Shown piece by piece: positions 39,751 through 51,286 of a stretch of DNA of 64,000 nucleotides. The notes under the pieces were generated by a model. The model ran no database searches, was not told where the DNA came from, and was given only the letters and a program-made list of their open reading frames with translations. Source of the DNA: Pezizomycotina sp. ARF18 (Eukaryota > Ascomycota); assembly GCA_002224055.1 (NCBI GenBank), contig AZLU01000071.1, positions 59,438 through 123,437 on the forward strand, in the 5' to 3' direction. Position 1 is the stretch's first letter, and the number at the start of each line of letters is the position of its first letter. A program made the position numbers and the translations under genes.

Positions 39751-39850
39751 CGCCTTTTTTCGTCGTTTGCCATTTCCCTTGTTTGCCCTTTTCGCTGTTT
39801 GCCCGTTTTTCATTGCTTGCCCGTTTTTCGCCGTTTGCCTTTTTCTTACC
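39751..39850. repeat. Imperfect 16-18 bp tandem repeat
   Basis: About five and a half copies of a unit like TTTGCCCGTTTTTCGCTG, in register at 39766, 39782, 39798, 39816 and 39834. It lies about 260-360 bp upstream of the tyrosinase ATG, so it could be promoter sequence or a chance simple repeat. Confidence 0.7.
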
Positions 39851-40110
39851 TTGACCAAGTTCTAATCCATCTAGCTTGAATACTACTAATCTTGCAGATA
39901 TCTGGTTGACTTGGCCTTCACGTCATGTGTTCTATAAAGTGGTTTGAGTATATATTGCTGAACATGTCGCTCCCTCTTGGTCTTATCTTCACATCCTTAC
40001 GCTCGTTGACATCGGATTGCAAGTGTAGTGATAACGAACAACAATCCTTTACTTTCGTTTCTATTCAAGTCTTTTTTTTTTTTTTTTTTTTTTCCCTTTA
40101 GAATCACAAA

Positions 40111-42335
40111 ATGGCCGTTTTCCCTACCTTGAGAAATACCGCGCTAGCGGTCTTAACCCTCGCCGCGATCGCGCAGCAGCTGTCGCTCTGCCAATGGATC
40201 GAGCTCGAGTTCGATTGATTTCGATCGCCCTACGAAACTATTTGCCAGGCAGTCCCAGGTCTCCATTACCCCGCTCAATACTAGCGAGGGTCAGATACCA
40301 TTCCGAAGAGAATGGTACCAATTCCAGCAAGATAACTATGCTTTCAACATTTACCTACTCGCTATGGAAAGGCTACAGGCACAATCCCAGAGTGCTAGCA
40401 ACCCTACCGGTTATTATCAACTCGCCGGAATACATGGAGCGCCTTTTACCGCTTGGGATCAAGTGTCTGGGGAAATGATAGGGGGGCTACTGCCTGCACG
40501 GAGACCAATGTAAGCAAACTTACCACGCTAATTTAAGAAAACAAGCGACGCTTTGATAACGATTCTAACAATGATAAACCCCACCAAAAAGTATTTCCGA
40601 GCTGGCACAGACCTTATTTGCTTCTGATGGAGGCGCAGATATACAAACATGCCAACGACATCGCTAAAGAGTTCACGGACCCCTATAACAGGCAGCTCCA
40701 CATGAACGCGGCGGCTAATTTCCGCATGCCGTACTGGGATTGGGCCACCAACCCCGCTGTGCCTGACGCTATCGGCAGTTGGTCGCAGATCACCGTGCTT
40801 AGGCCTGATGGGAAATCTACACTATCCATAACCCGCTGTACAGCTACAGGTTCCAAGACCTCTCGGAGCTTCCAGGTGCTCCTTTCAATCAAATGCCGGA
40901 GACGGTTAGAAACCCTGGCTGGGACGGAAGGCAATACGTCTCGCAGCCGGCAGTTACGAACCGGAATATGATCAACATTGGCCAGAACTTGCGCTCTCGC
41001 GCTTACAATCTGCTCACCGCGTATCATGAGTTCGCTTCCTTCTCGAATCACGCCCCTGGTAGCGCTTCGGGCCAGGGCTTTGACTCTATCGAGGTAAGAA
41101 TTTTCCTAAATATTCTTTAATTTTGGTTCTAAGGAAAATAAAGTTAACAACGTTGTTTATCTAAGTCGCTACACGATACTGTTCATGGTACAGTTGGTGG
41201 CAGGTAAGTTTTGAAATCAATTATTTCCCGTGTTATCGATCTTAACCATGATATTAACGGTTCCTGAAAAAACAGGAACGGACACATGAGTATCATCGAT
41301 TATGCCGCTTTCGACCCGATTTTCTGGCTTCACCATACCAACATCGACCGCCTTGTAGCACTTTGGCAAGCGATTCACCCGGCACCTGGGTCGGCAACTC
41401 GGTCAATAACAACGGAACCTTTTCGCAGCCACCGGGAACCGTCGAGAACGGCAATACGCCGTTGACGCCATTCCACGCCTCTTCTAATTCCTGGTGGACT
41501 TCGAACAGCGTTATGGACATTAGGAGGCTCGGGTACAATTATCCCGAGCTGGCGGACTCCGGAAACGTCGGTGGTTCCATAATTTCTTACGTCCAGCGTA
41601 CTTATGGAGATAATCAGCCCCCCATGGCGCTCTTCAATGCAAACCCCAGCATGGTTTCTAAGCGAATTATCGGCTCCACGATGCCGACCAACAACACGGA
41701 GCGCACCTCCCCATGGCCGCTGCGCCGCATCCTAAGACCCTCGCTCAGGCTCCGTCGCCGGGACAACTTACAGGCCACCACGAGAAGCTCGTGGAGGATA
41801 ACTCCTACAACGAGTACATCACGAACATCCAATGCAACGCCGCCTCCCTCGGTGGGTCTTTCAATGTCCACGTCTTCTTCGGCGATGTACCGGAGGATAA
41901 GGCCGAATACGCTACTTCCCCCAACCTCGTCGGAACTTACACCGTCTTCACGATGGCCGATCCGATGAGCAATATGGTCGCCGGTACGGTGCCGCTTACC
42001 TCCGCTCTCCTGAACAAGGTCGTGGAGCAGGAGCTCGAGAACCTGAAGCCAGAGACTGTTCACGAATACCTCGACCAGAAAATGCAATGGCGTGTCGCAG
42101 CAGTCGACGCTAGCAATGATAAGGACCACTGTCACGTCCAGGAGCTCAAGATCCAGGTCGTCACAGCTAAGGTTCAGCTGCCATCTCCGTCGACGAGCTG
42201 CCGGAGTGGGGACCGTTCGAGGTGCTCAAGGACGTTACGCAGAAGCCTACAAGTCAACCTTCTACTACCCAGTCGGCCGCTGAGACTGGCACTGATGCTA
42301 GCTCCCAATCTGAAACTCAACCTACTGATCAGTAA
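40111..42335 (+). CDS. Tyrosinase (type-3 copper polyphenol oxidase)
   Basis: Oxidises monophenols and o-diphenols to quinones in melanin-type pigment formation. The start [20 protein letters not shown] is hydrophobic and may be a signal peptide or anchor. CuA region: [20 protein letters not shown], then [17 protein letters not shown] and [16 protein letters not shown]. CuB region: [19 protein letters not shown] and [18 protein letters not shown]. The His ligands are therefore all visible. The C-terminal domain contains [18 protein letters not shown] and [11 protein letters not shown], ending in a Ser/Thr/Gln-rich tail at stop 42333-42335. Introns fit at about 40510..40591, 41094..41165 and 41204..41275. 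At least five frame changes are needed. About 640 residues are encoded, as usual for the long ascomycete type whose C-terminus shields the active site. Confidence 0.92.
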
Positions 42336-45300
42336 ATGATCGGGAGTTCTTAAAGAATTTTGAAAGGATGCGATACCCAAGTCTTTAAGATGAATATTTT
42401 TCCCTTCGCATAAATTTTGGTTCACGCAAAATACCATAAATTTATTTTCTTTTTGTCATTTAAATTTTTTTTTTTGGATCATTAGACGTTGCGAGATAGA
42501 GCTTGCATAATTGCTGATTGCAGTAGTAGTAGTTGACTATACTAGTAAAATATTATAATTCTTATAATTCTAGAAGAATCGTTTAGTGAAGTTACATACT
42601 TAAGTAATCATAGCACCTATTAAATTGTTGCTAAATGTAGATAAATCTATAAATCTATATATATTTTCACAAATAAATATATTATAGTCTGTTTGTCATA
42701 CTGCAAACATACCTAGTAGTATTGCTATAACCGTATCGTATAAACTTTGCATTTGTGAGGTTGTTATTAATACTAATAGCTTAGGCAAGATTCGTTACAA
42801 GTACTACAGGCTAGAGGTTCACTATCTTACAGATCATACAATAACAAAAAAAAACATTATATTACGCATAAAGGATAAAACACAAAAATACAAGCACTTA
42901 TACTTTTAAATACAGAAATATATAGTTAGAGTAAATACGTATTTATAATGAAAGTGCTAATAGGGAAAGGAATAACGAATTTTTCTTCGTTGAGGTCTTA
43001 AACCTAGAGTTTTGGCTAGATGCAACGACATCGCGGATATATGTATATGGTGGCTGTCAGGGTAAACCAAGCCTTTTCTTGCCCGTAAGCTTGGGTTAAG
43101 GCTTGTACACCAACATGAACTAATCGGCTAAGTAGTTATTGACGAGTACTTTACGTTTACACGCAAGGATTTAGACGCTGTATAGGGCCGGTTCTACGAA
43201 ACATTCACCAAGATAACTTTGACTAAGCTAATATCGCACTTATATAAAGTGCCGAGCTAAGAGATATCTACAAGCCGTCGTCATAGCATTCTTTTGCCAT
43301 TTCTCTAGGTAACTATTAGACAGGTTGTAAAAACTCAAAGCCGGTCTGAACACATATCAATAGCGATCACGTTTGTATGCTGATCCGTTTTCACATGGTC
43401 CAAATAAACTACTTTCCAGAATCGGGGATATCAAGGAATGGAAAGCATTAATCCGATTGCAATAAACAGAGTTGGGCCGTCTGATATACAGTCAAACTAA
43501 TCAGCGTGAAGGACTTTATGTTGGCCCGGAATATAATCTCGGCCCGCAAGATGCCGGGAACTGTACGTGAGCTCGCTGAAGCATTGACCAGGGTCCATGT
43601 CTTGTCCTCTACGCACATCGCTAAAAAAGATACAAATGATGCTTGCGAGACTACGGGAACATCGGCACAACCGCTCGCTTTTAAGATTAACAAGGAGAAT
43701 ATACCACGTTGATATTCATTTCATGAATCAAAAAATCACTTATAAGTAGCTAGGCGTGAGACTTCGACAAATCTAAGCATGAATATTGAATGTCTGTTTA
43801 GCTTAGGTTTATAATGGAATATACCTGAGCAAGATCTGTGAGCGTATGTATTTCTCGAACTGGAAAATTTGTTGGTAAATCAGAAATTAGTACAGATCAG
43901 TTATAAAGATCTTCTCTGTGGGATATTCGCCAGTGTATGAATGCGCAATAAATAAGATTAATCTGGTAATGTGCTGCTTCGTAAACGAGATGTAAAGATT
44001 TTTTACGTCTCTTAAGCCAAGGAAACCAACCATATCATGAATGACTCCGAAACTTGCGCAATTTCAAATTACATCGATGTCTTCGGAAGTGTTCCGTAGT
44101 ATACATAGTCTGTTGTATAAATTTTCAGTGAACTCTTCTGAGCTTTACCATGAGGAATAAAAATAGGATATAATCACGAGAAAGAGAATAAGATAGGAGA
44201 ATACGGATAGAGCGTTTCACGATATGACAAATCTGAGGGTATACCAAGGAAGAGAGCTGAGAACCAAGCACCGCGAGACGGGACTAGAACATCCGAGAAG
44301 AAATCCCTGCATGAAGGGGAGAGGCGAACTGGTGGCTTGCAGAAAGTATGCAGCCCTATTAGCCAAAAACTTCTCCTTTGTCAAACACAAGAAAAACTGA
44401 CCTTTTTTTCAAAAAATATAAATAAATAAAAAATAAATAAAAATAAAAACAAGCCTTTCGAGCGTCAAATCGATATTTCGTGAATTATAAAATTTTTTTC
44501 CCCTTTCGCGATACAAAAAGAATAGACCCGCAGCCTCGCAAGGATTGTATTATTAGAATAGAGTCATTTAGTCATTCCTTCATGAAAAGTCGCGAGGTAA
44601 AATACAGATTAAAAACGTCAATGCAGCTGCCAGGTGATCAATCGGTTTAACGTTCATTGGCCAAATATAGTAGGGCTTCGAATAAGTAGGTGCCATATAT
44701 AGCGCCGTTGACCGCGATCGTCAAGGTCCATCCTCGAGCTCGCACTGAATGGTCTTTTATCGAACCAAACAATACGCTTATTGGCTGGATTGTAATATAA
44801 AGCTATTCTCTCTCAGAAACTCTCTTAAACTGTGTCTTGGAAAGGAAGTGATATATTAAAATACCGCTCTCCACATTATAGTTTGCCAATGCATAAACAA
44901 GACGGTTTTGTTTGGCTTGGTTGATGCTTAGCTAGTCGCGCGTTGGTGTTGATTGCCAGTGACAAAATGTTGGAGATTAATTGAATTTTCGATTTTAAAG
45001 GAATTACGGTCGGCAATGACAACTGAGTGTCGCGGAATGTTTCCTATTGGCCGCGTTTTAACCAATTACCTAAATACTCAGCGGCTGAAGTAAAGTAGAG
45101 AAAGTATAAACCAAACATTCATATATTTCAGACTCTTTATCGGCAGGAATTCTTAGCCTTGAAAAGCTTGTGTACAAATGTATCCATGAAAAAGAGAAAA
45201 GAAAAATTACTATCAGTGAGCCAAAGATATGATGGCGCCATTGTGAACATCTAGATATATACGTTGTGAGAAACCAGAAAAAAAAAAAAAAAAACAAGGA

Positions 45301-45742
45301 ATCCAAACCTTACTCTATCGTAACTATCAGCTTTACTATCGCGGTTACTGGGCTTTGGGGTAGCTGGCAGTTTGCTCAAACACCTATATACCTTGCTACT
45401 GAGAAAGGAATTGGCAGTTTAAAGTCAGTCGGCAATCTCCCAGGCCATGCGCTTTGTCAAAGCTGTGACGGATGAGAAAAACTCGGGGGAAGATTCGTGA
45501 TAATGCCCATGTATCAACGGCGCCGCCGTTCAAAAAAAAAAGAAAAAAAAAAAAAAAAAAAGGATAAATAGTTCGATAGCTACTTGACGCTGACAAAATA
45601 ATGATACGATACCGGCTTCCGAATTCCTCTTTTTAACTAAATTTAGCACTTAATCCTTTTATCTTATCTAGATAAAACCTTTCCAGGCTCCCTTTAATCT
45701 GTTTCTTGCCTATTTATCAGCAAAACACGTCGCGGGAAGCGG

Positions 45743-45781
<39 letters not shown>

Positions 45782-46326
45782 GTTTCATTATTGTGAGCTC
45801 TTGCCAAAAGGTCTCCAATTTGCCGGACGTGTGGGTTTACTAGAAAGGGCAATCACTATCTGGTGGTGTCTTTTCTCTCGTGTTGAAACGAGGGTTTCAC
45901 CGAATTCAAAACACACCCGAACCCCCCTTCCTTCCTTCAATCACTTTATGGAAACAATAAAAGGTAACTTTCTGGACAGGGCGAGGATTTCGGTGCATCA
46001 TTCGCAGTTTTGAGCGAAGCGGAAAAACATGGGGATTTGGTTCTCCGGGTCCAGGTCTAACGATGTCATCCTGAAGAGCCAAGTCCACGTGACGGTTTCT
46101 ACCGACTTTCCTTTAATCGAGGATCATGCTTCTAGTTGAGCGAGACTTATTGTTGTATTTCTTTCCTTTTTTTTCTCTCCTGTTGATCGTTGATCCTGAT
46201 GATGGTTACAAGACGCGATTTTTATAGTGGGGAGAACAGCATAGAGGATCCTCGTCTCCAAATCCTTCAATATTGTCTAAGAGCAAGAATAACCGCAAGC
46301 CGAAAGATCAGCTTTCAGATGAACAA

Positions 46327-46357
<31 letters not shown>

Positions 46358-49299
46358 GATCTTTTCGGCTCGAGAAAGTCTTAGACAAAGTATTGAGATG
46401 CAACGCCCACTTAAAATATTCACACGAGTGAGACCGAGACGCGCACAGCGTTGCGCGATGCTGAACCTTGTGCGTTTTTCGCACAAGAGAAAGCCGATAT
46501 GTCAAAAAAACAAGACAGGCACGCACATTCCTGTTGATCCACTCGTATGGCTAAACATCTTGTTTTAATTCAAGGGCTTCCTTCTTAAAATCAAGCCTTT
46601 CACGAATTATTGAATATCTTGTCCATTTTCCTACTGACACTAAAATAAATACATAATTGAAAACTGACGAAAGACAAGCTTTTTTTGTAGAACGTTGGGG
46701 CCTTTCTCTATCCATATTGTTTGGTATCGCAAAGTTAGTATCGTCAAAGCTTGGCTGCTTCCGAAAGCAAGATTGCGTGAAGGACTCCTAGTAAATATCC
46801 AGCATGTTAGAGAAGTGTATTGGACACTTAATACAGCGTCTAGTCGCGATTAAAGAAATGGGGTTGAAAATTAATATATCGTTTCTCAACGAAAAAAGAA
46901 TCAATATATCATTTTCATATAAAAGAGTGTTCATGTTTGGAAGGCGTTTCCCATCGGCTTATCTCAACCGCGAAATACCGCTATCGCTGAGTCTCCCGGG
47001 CTCCTCGTTAGCACGACAGACGATGATCATTGATTCCGAGTTATCCGAGAAGAAAACCACGCTAGCCACGATTAAATATCGATATATCGTCTTGAATAAG
47101 ACGTTTTCTGCTTATCCGGAGCGTGGTTGCCTCTCGTTTTCTGCTCAATAATTTCGGATAAACGGCCTGGGCGAGCTGTTTATTGATGAACGAGACCCTC
47201 TCCGTACCCTTAGCTGATGATTCTGTGAATATAGGGCTTCCTTTTGGTTCGGCTTTCCCCAAACGACCGTGGCGTGGGTGAAAAGGCTTCTGCGACACTA
47301 GTTACGAAACCCGCTAGGTAGTCTTGATCCCTCATTTTATTGCTACGAAAACTTTCTATATTTACACGATTCAGAACGTTAACGCGTTGATTATTAATAA
47401 TAGTAATAATACTACTATACTACTCTCTGTTTTCTCAACAGGACAAATTTGCGATAGGAAGGACTTACCTTAATATTTGAAATATTCAACGGTATTTTTG
47501 TATCTATTTAATACTTCTGAAACCGCACTGGTCAAGCGGAGGGACGAGTATTCTTATATAAAAAGGAGGGTGAGAAAAGGATTGTGATCGGAAGAGGTGA
47601 TCGGGAGTGATCAGAGCATGTAACTCCCCTACTAAAGCAATCTTTGCCCCACCTTGAACGCACAATGTCCGACTTTAATGACATCCCGAAACAGCGGGAA
47701 AAGACCCTGCAACGCTATACCCATCGTGTGGCGCCCGCGAACAGCAGGCGGGAGAGTTACATACAAACAAGCAGAACTTTTTTTGGCTAGCGTTTCCTAC
47801 TATTATCGACAGTCTGGGGGCGTTGGTCTAGTCCTCTTTACCCTCTACTCTCGGGGTTCACACGCAGTGCCATCGTTGCTGACAGAGAACCTCCACTATT
47901 TACCCTCTCCATTTCACATGGTGGAGGAGTACCTCGCCCCATTCACAAATTTCCGAGCCTTTTTCTAGTTTCGAATTGAGTCCACACTCTCAATCACCTC
48001 CTCCTTCTACAATGGAAGAGCCGCTTAGCAATAAATACGTTGTACACAAGATCGCCTTAACGACAAATATCAAAAAGGGAGAATATACGCCGTGTATAGA
48101 GTAGTTATATTTCCTTTTTCCTATATTGTTTCCCCCTCTTGTGCTAAGTATATATACTTCCCCTCTTTCGCGCTTTGTATTTGTTTCTGACAAGGGTTCC
48201 GAGTGTAAACACAAATCTGAGGAGTAGTAGGAGGTGGTGATGATGAAGATTACCACCTGTCGCCTGTGAACAGCGACAGACACACTACTCTTAGACAAAA
48301 TACAACCACAGCAACAACCACACTGCAGGAACCGCGACACCAATATTCCTAAAACATTTGCTTCCAAAGCGATAGGAGGATGATGGATAGAGAAAGAGAG
48401 AGAGAGCGCGGTGTATATTCCTCATTTTTTGAGACACCTTTCTATTTTTTTAAATTATTATTGCGCCCCACTATTCAGTACAATGCTACAAATGCGATAC
48501 AAGGGTCATGAAATGCATGTATTGCTCACATTTGCTTTTTTTTCTTTCTTTGCTTTCTGTTGCTTTCTTTTTTGATAGTCGCACACGAGGTGAATCACGG
48601 AAAGTACATCACCCGATGTACACTGTCATTCCCTACTTAGTACAGACGACAGTCTGAAGGGTTGGATTGTCGCTATTCCCCAGATACTCACTCGTTCCAA
48701 TTGCATACGTGAGAAACTGCACAGGTCCAAAAAAAGGTACCTCGAGGATTGTTCACTTCCAGACGGCGAGACGCACTATACCATCCTTGTGCAGATCGAT
48801 CCGGCTTGGTATTGCTTGGTATTTTGCCCTTATTCTTTAGAAATTGCTTGGTTGTTTCGCGAAACATCCCGCAAAAAAAATAATAATATGCGACCCCTAC
48901 GATATCGTCCTTCCATCATGTTATATAAGAGCAGGCGTCCGCTCATCTCTGGGCATTTTTTTTCTTCCTCTCTCATCATCGACTCTTGGAAGAAAAGATC
49001 CCCTTTGTTCTTTCTTTTTCGTTCGTTCTTTCCTTTCCCGTTCCTTTCCCCTCGGCCTGGTGCCTTTCTTTCCTTTCCTTTCTTCATCGCTCGCTCTTAC
49101 GCCTGGTGCACGTGTGTTTTACTAGCCCTTCTCCTTGGCCTTTTCTATTCTTCCTTTTCGCTCCTCCTTCGTCTTTGAAAGATTGAATCGAGAGCAAGGT
49201 TCCTGGGGAACATATATTTTTCTTACGACAAATAACTTGAAACGCTTGTTGCATTGTTCATATATATACCTTTTGTATCTTATATATACATAAGTCACC
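42336..49299. other. Long AT-rich spacer (7 kb)
   Basis: No confident gene. It contains a GC-richer ORF at 43506-43712 (68 codons, unrecognised), an AAATAA-type repeat near 44410-44450, an A run at 45743-45779, T run 46328-46357, and a 115-codon ORF at 46804-47151 without family resemblance. From 48.9 kb the sequence becomes a pyrimidine-rich leader for the gene at 49300. Confidence 0.45.
45743..45779. repeat. Poly(A) homopolymer, 37 bases
   Basis: Pure A run, the longest of many A/T homopolymers here. No coding retroelement sequence abuts it and no target-site duplication was seen. Confidence 0.9.
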
Positions 49300-49479
49300 A
49301 TGAAGTTCTCTGTATCAGCATTGTAGCCGCCGCAGTGGCTCTCGATGCCGTGGCACCGGTCTTCGCCATGCCTTCCGCCGCCCCTGCCGAGCACGGTTCC
49401 CTCGTCCGCCGGCAAGGAGCAACAACACCAACAGCAGAGGCAGCAGCAGCAGAGGCAGCAGCAGCAACAACAACAACAA

Positions 49480-49511
<32 letters not shown>

Positions 49512-51286
49512 ACAGCAGCAACAGCAGCAACAGCAGCAACAACAGCAACAACAGCAGCAACAGCAGCAGCAGCAGCAAGGTGGAGCTAAGCAAGCGGCTA
49601 ATGGTCAGAATGCGCAGAACAACCAGAACAACAATGCGAATAACAAAAACAACGCCAACAACAATAACCAGAACAACCAGAACAATAACCAGAACTCGCA
49701 GCTGTGCCTAACCCTAACAACGTTCAGCAGGCTTCGATTCGACTGGTCAGAACGGTGCTAATGTTCAAGCCGGTCAGGTCAACTCGCGACTGACCCGGCC
49801 AACTTCATCAACTTCTGCTCTGGTAAGACTTTAACCAACGGTCTCCAGGTCAAGTCTGGCAGCTGTAACGGTGTTGTTATGGGTGATATCCCCGCCTCGA
49901 ACAAGATGTCTCGACCGTCATCACCTTCCGCCGCTCGGTCAGGATTTGCCCCCCAACCAGGACTTCCAGATCAAGCTCAAGGTGAACAACCTGCAAGCCG
50001 GTTCCTTCACCAACGCTGCCGCTACCTACTACTGCTCCCCAGCAGCTCAACAACCAGGGCCAGATCATCGGTCACGTTCACGTCACCGTCAGGCTATGGA
50101 CTTCACCCAGACCCAGCCTGCCGACGCCTCCGTCTTCGCCTTCTCAAGGTATCAACGACAACGGTGACGGCCAGGGTGATCTCCAGGCTGACGTCGCCGG
50201 CGGTCTCCCCGCTGGTAGCTACCGTGTCTGCACCCTTACCGGTGCTAGCAACCATCAGCCCGTCCTCATGCCCGTCGCCCAGCGTGGTGCTCAGGATGAC
50301 TGCAAGTACTTTACCGTCGGCCAGGGCTCAAACGCCTTGAACAACGGTAACAAAGGCAATGCCAACAACGGTAACGCTAATGCTAACAACGGCAATGCCA
50401 ACAACAACCAAAATGCCCAGAACGGCCAGCAGGCGCAAAACGGCCAGCAAAACCAGAACGGTCAGCAGGCGCAAACCGGCCAGCAGAACCAGAGCGGTCA
50501 GCAAAACCAGAACGGTCAGCAGGCGCAAACCGGCCAGCAGAACCAGAGCGGTCAGCAAACCAGAACGGTCAGCAAGCGCAAACCGGCCAGCAGAACCAGA
50601 GCGGTCAGCAAAACCAGAGCGGTCAGCAAACCAGAACGGTCAGCAAGCGCAAACCGGCCAGCAGAACCAGAGCGGTCAGCAAAACCAGAACGGTCAGCAA
50701 GCGCAGAAGGGTCAACAGAACCAGAACGGTCGCAACCGCGAGGTCAGCAGCAGCAGCGAGGTGGCCGCAACGGAGGTCGCAATGGTGAGCAAAATTCAAT
50801 TCATTCAACTCCAACACCAACACAAGCTCCACATCATCCAACTCCGGCTCCAGCTCTTCAAGCTCTTCCACCACATTCAGTCTGGCGGTTCGGCTACTAG
50901 AGGTGGCGCCAAGCAAGTTGTGAACAGCAATACGAACAGCAACGCCAGCAGCGGCGGCAGCGCAGCCACCGGCGCGATCGTCACTGCTCCCGTTTCTAGT
51001 TCCAACATGAACCCGTTTAAGCAATCTCTCAACACTTCCCGCCACCTCCGCCTATTACTAAAAGCAATCAACAGGGCGCTAAGTTCCAGTGCGAGTTGGA
51101 GCTTTTCGATCAGTTTGAGCAAGCCTGCGAGAAGAGCTGCAACGCCCAGCAAACTTCCTGCCTGCAGACGACCTGGGCCGGCCACAACGGTAACCAGTGC
51201 AAGACCCAGAACTCCAGTGCATCAGCAGGTGCTTCGCAGCCAAGGAAATCGCCGAAGACATCGTCCTCTCCAGCAAGTTCAACTGA
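49300..51286 (+). CDS. Secreted Gln/Asn-rich repeat protein with Cys-rich tail
   Basis: Extracellular protein of unknown role. Signal peptide MKFSVSA, then IVAAAVALDAVAPVFA, in a CACCATG context. A Kex2-like site follows at LVRR. Next is a Gln tract encoded by mixed CAG/CAA codons (49423-49578), then an Asn/Gln region (GQNAQNNQNNNANNKNN). The globular core reads DPANFINFC, NGLQVKSGSCNGVVMGDIPA, FQIKLKVNNLQAGSFTNA, GQIIGHVHVTV, GLPAGSYRVCTLTGASNHQP and VLMPVAQRGAQDDCKYFTV. I recall this core from many ascomycete secretomes, but know no function. Tandem QxQxGQ repeats follow (about 50405-50735), then a Ser-rich linker. The Cys-rich end FDQFEQACEKSCNAQQTSC, QCKTQELQCISRCFAAKE stops at 51284-51286. 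At least six frame changes occur, two of them where an AAAA in the repeat becomes AAA. About 650 residues are encoded. Confidence 0.82.
49423..49578 (+). repeat. (CAG/CAA)n glutamine-coding microsatellite
   Basis: About 150 bases of almost pure CAG and CAA codons, with two CAG-AGG interruptions at the left end. The codon mixing shows the run is old or selected for Gln and is not a fresh pure-repeat expansion. The opposite strand gives a meaningless poly-Leu frame. Confidence 0.92.
50405..50735 (+). repeat. 18-bp coding tandem repeat in a 54-bp higher order
   Basis: The basic unit is 18 bp and encodes Q-(N/A)-Q-x-G-Q. Three variants alternate (QNQNGQ, QAQTGQ, QNQSGQ) to form a 54-bp unit. About 18 basic units are present. 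Nearly identical copies imply recent unequal exchange or slippage. Confidence 0.88.

Larger units (their letters stand above)
34143..40110. other. Long AT-rich spacer (6 kb)
   Basis: No confident gene. It holds a T run at 34270-34300, a TA-rich microsatellite at about 35173-35217, a short helix-turn-helix-like reading at 35.85-36.01 kb, a 136-codon plus-strand ORF at 37451-37861 (no recognised family, contains KFRQFGMDDPYLVVPKN), a 93-codon minus-strand ORF at 38281-38562 (no recognised family), short direct repeats at 39751-39850, and a T run just before the tyrosinase start. The base composition suggests old decayed sequence. Confidence 0.4.

Noticed and set aside
45743-45779. Poly(A) tract as the tail of a LINE or SINE insertion
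   Set aside because: No reverse transcriptase, A/B box or target-site duplication is seen beside it, and similar A/T runs occur throughout the spacers.
49315-49593. Poly-Leu ORF on the minus strand and poly-Ala/Thr ORF on the plus strand
   Set aside because: Both are alternative frames of the CAG/CAA tract. The Gln frame continues into the conserved core.
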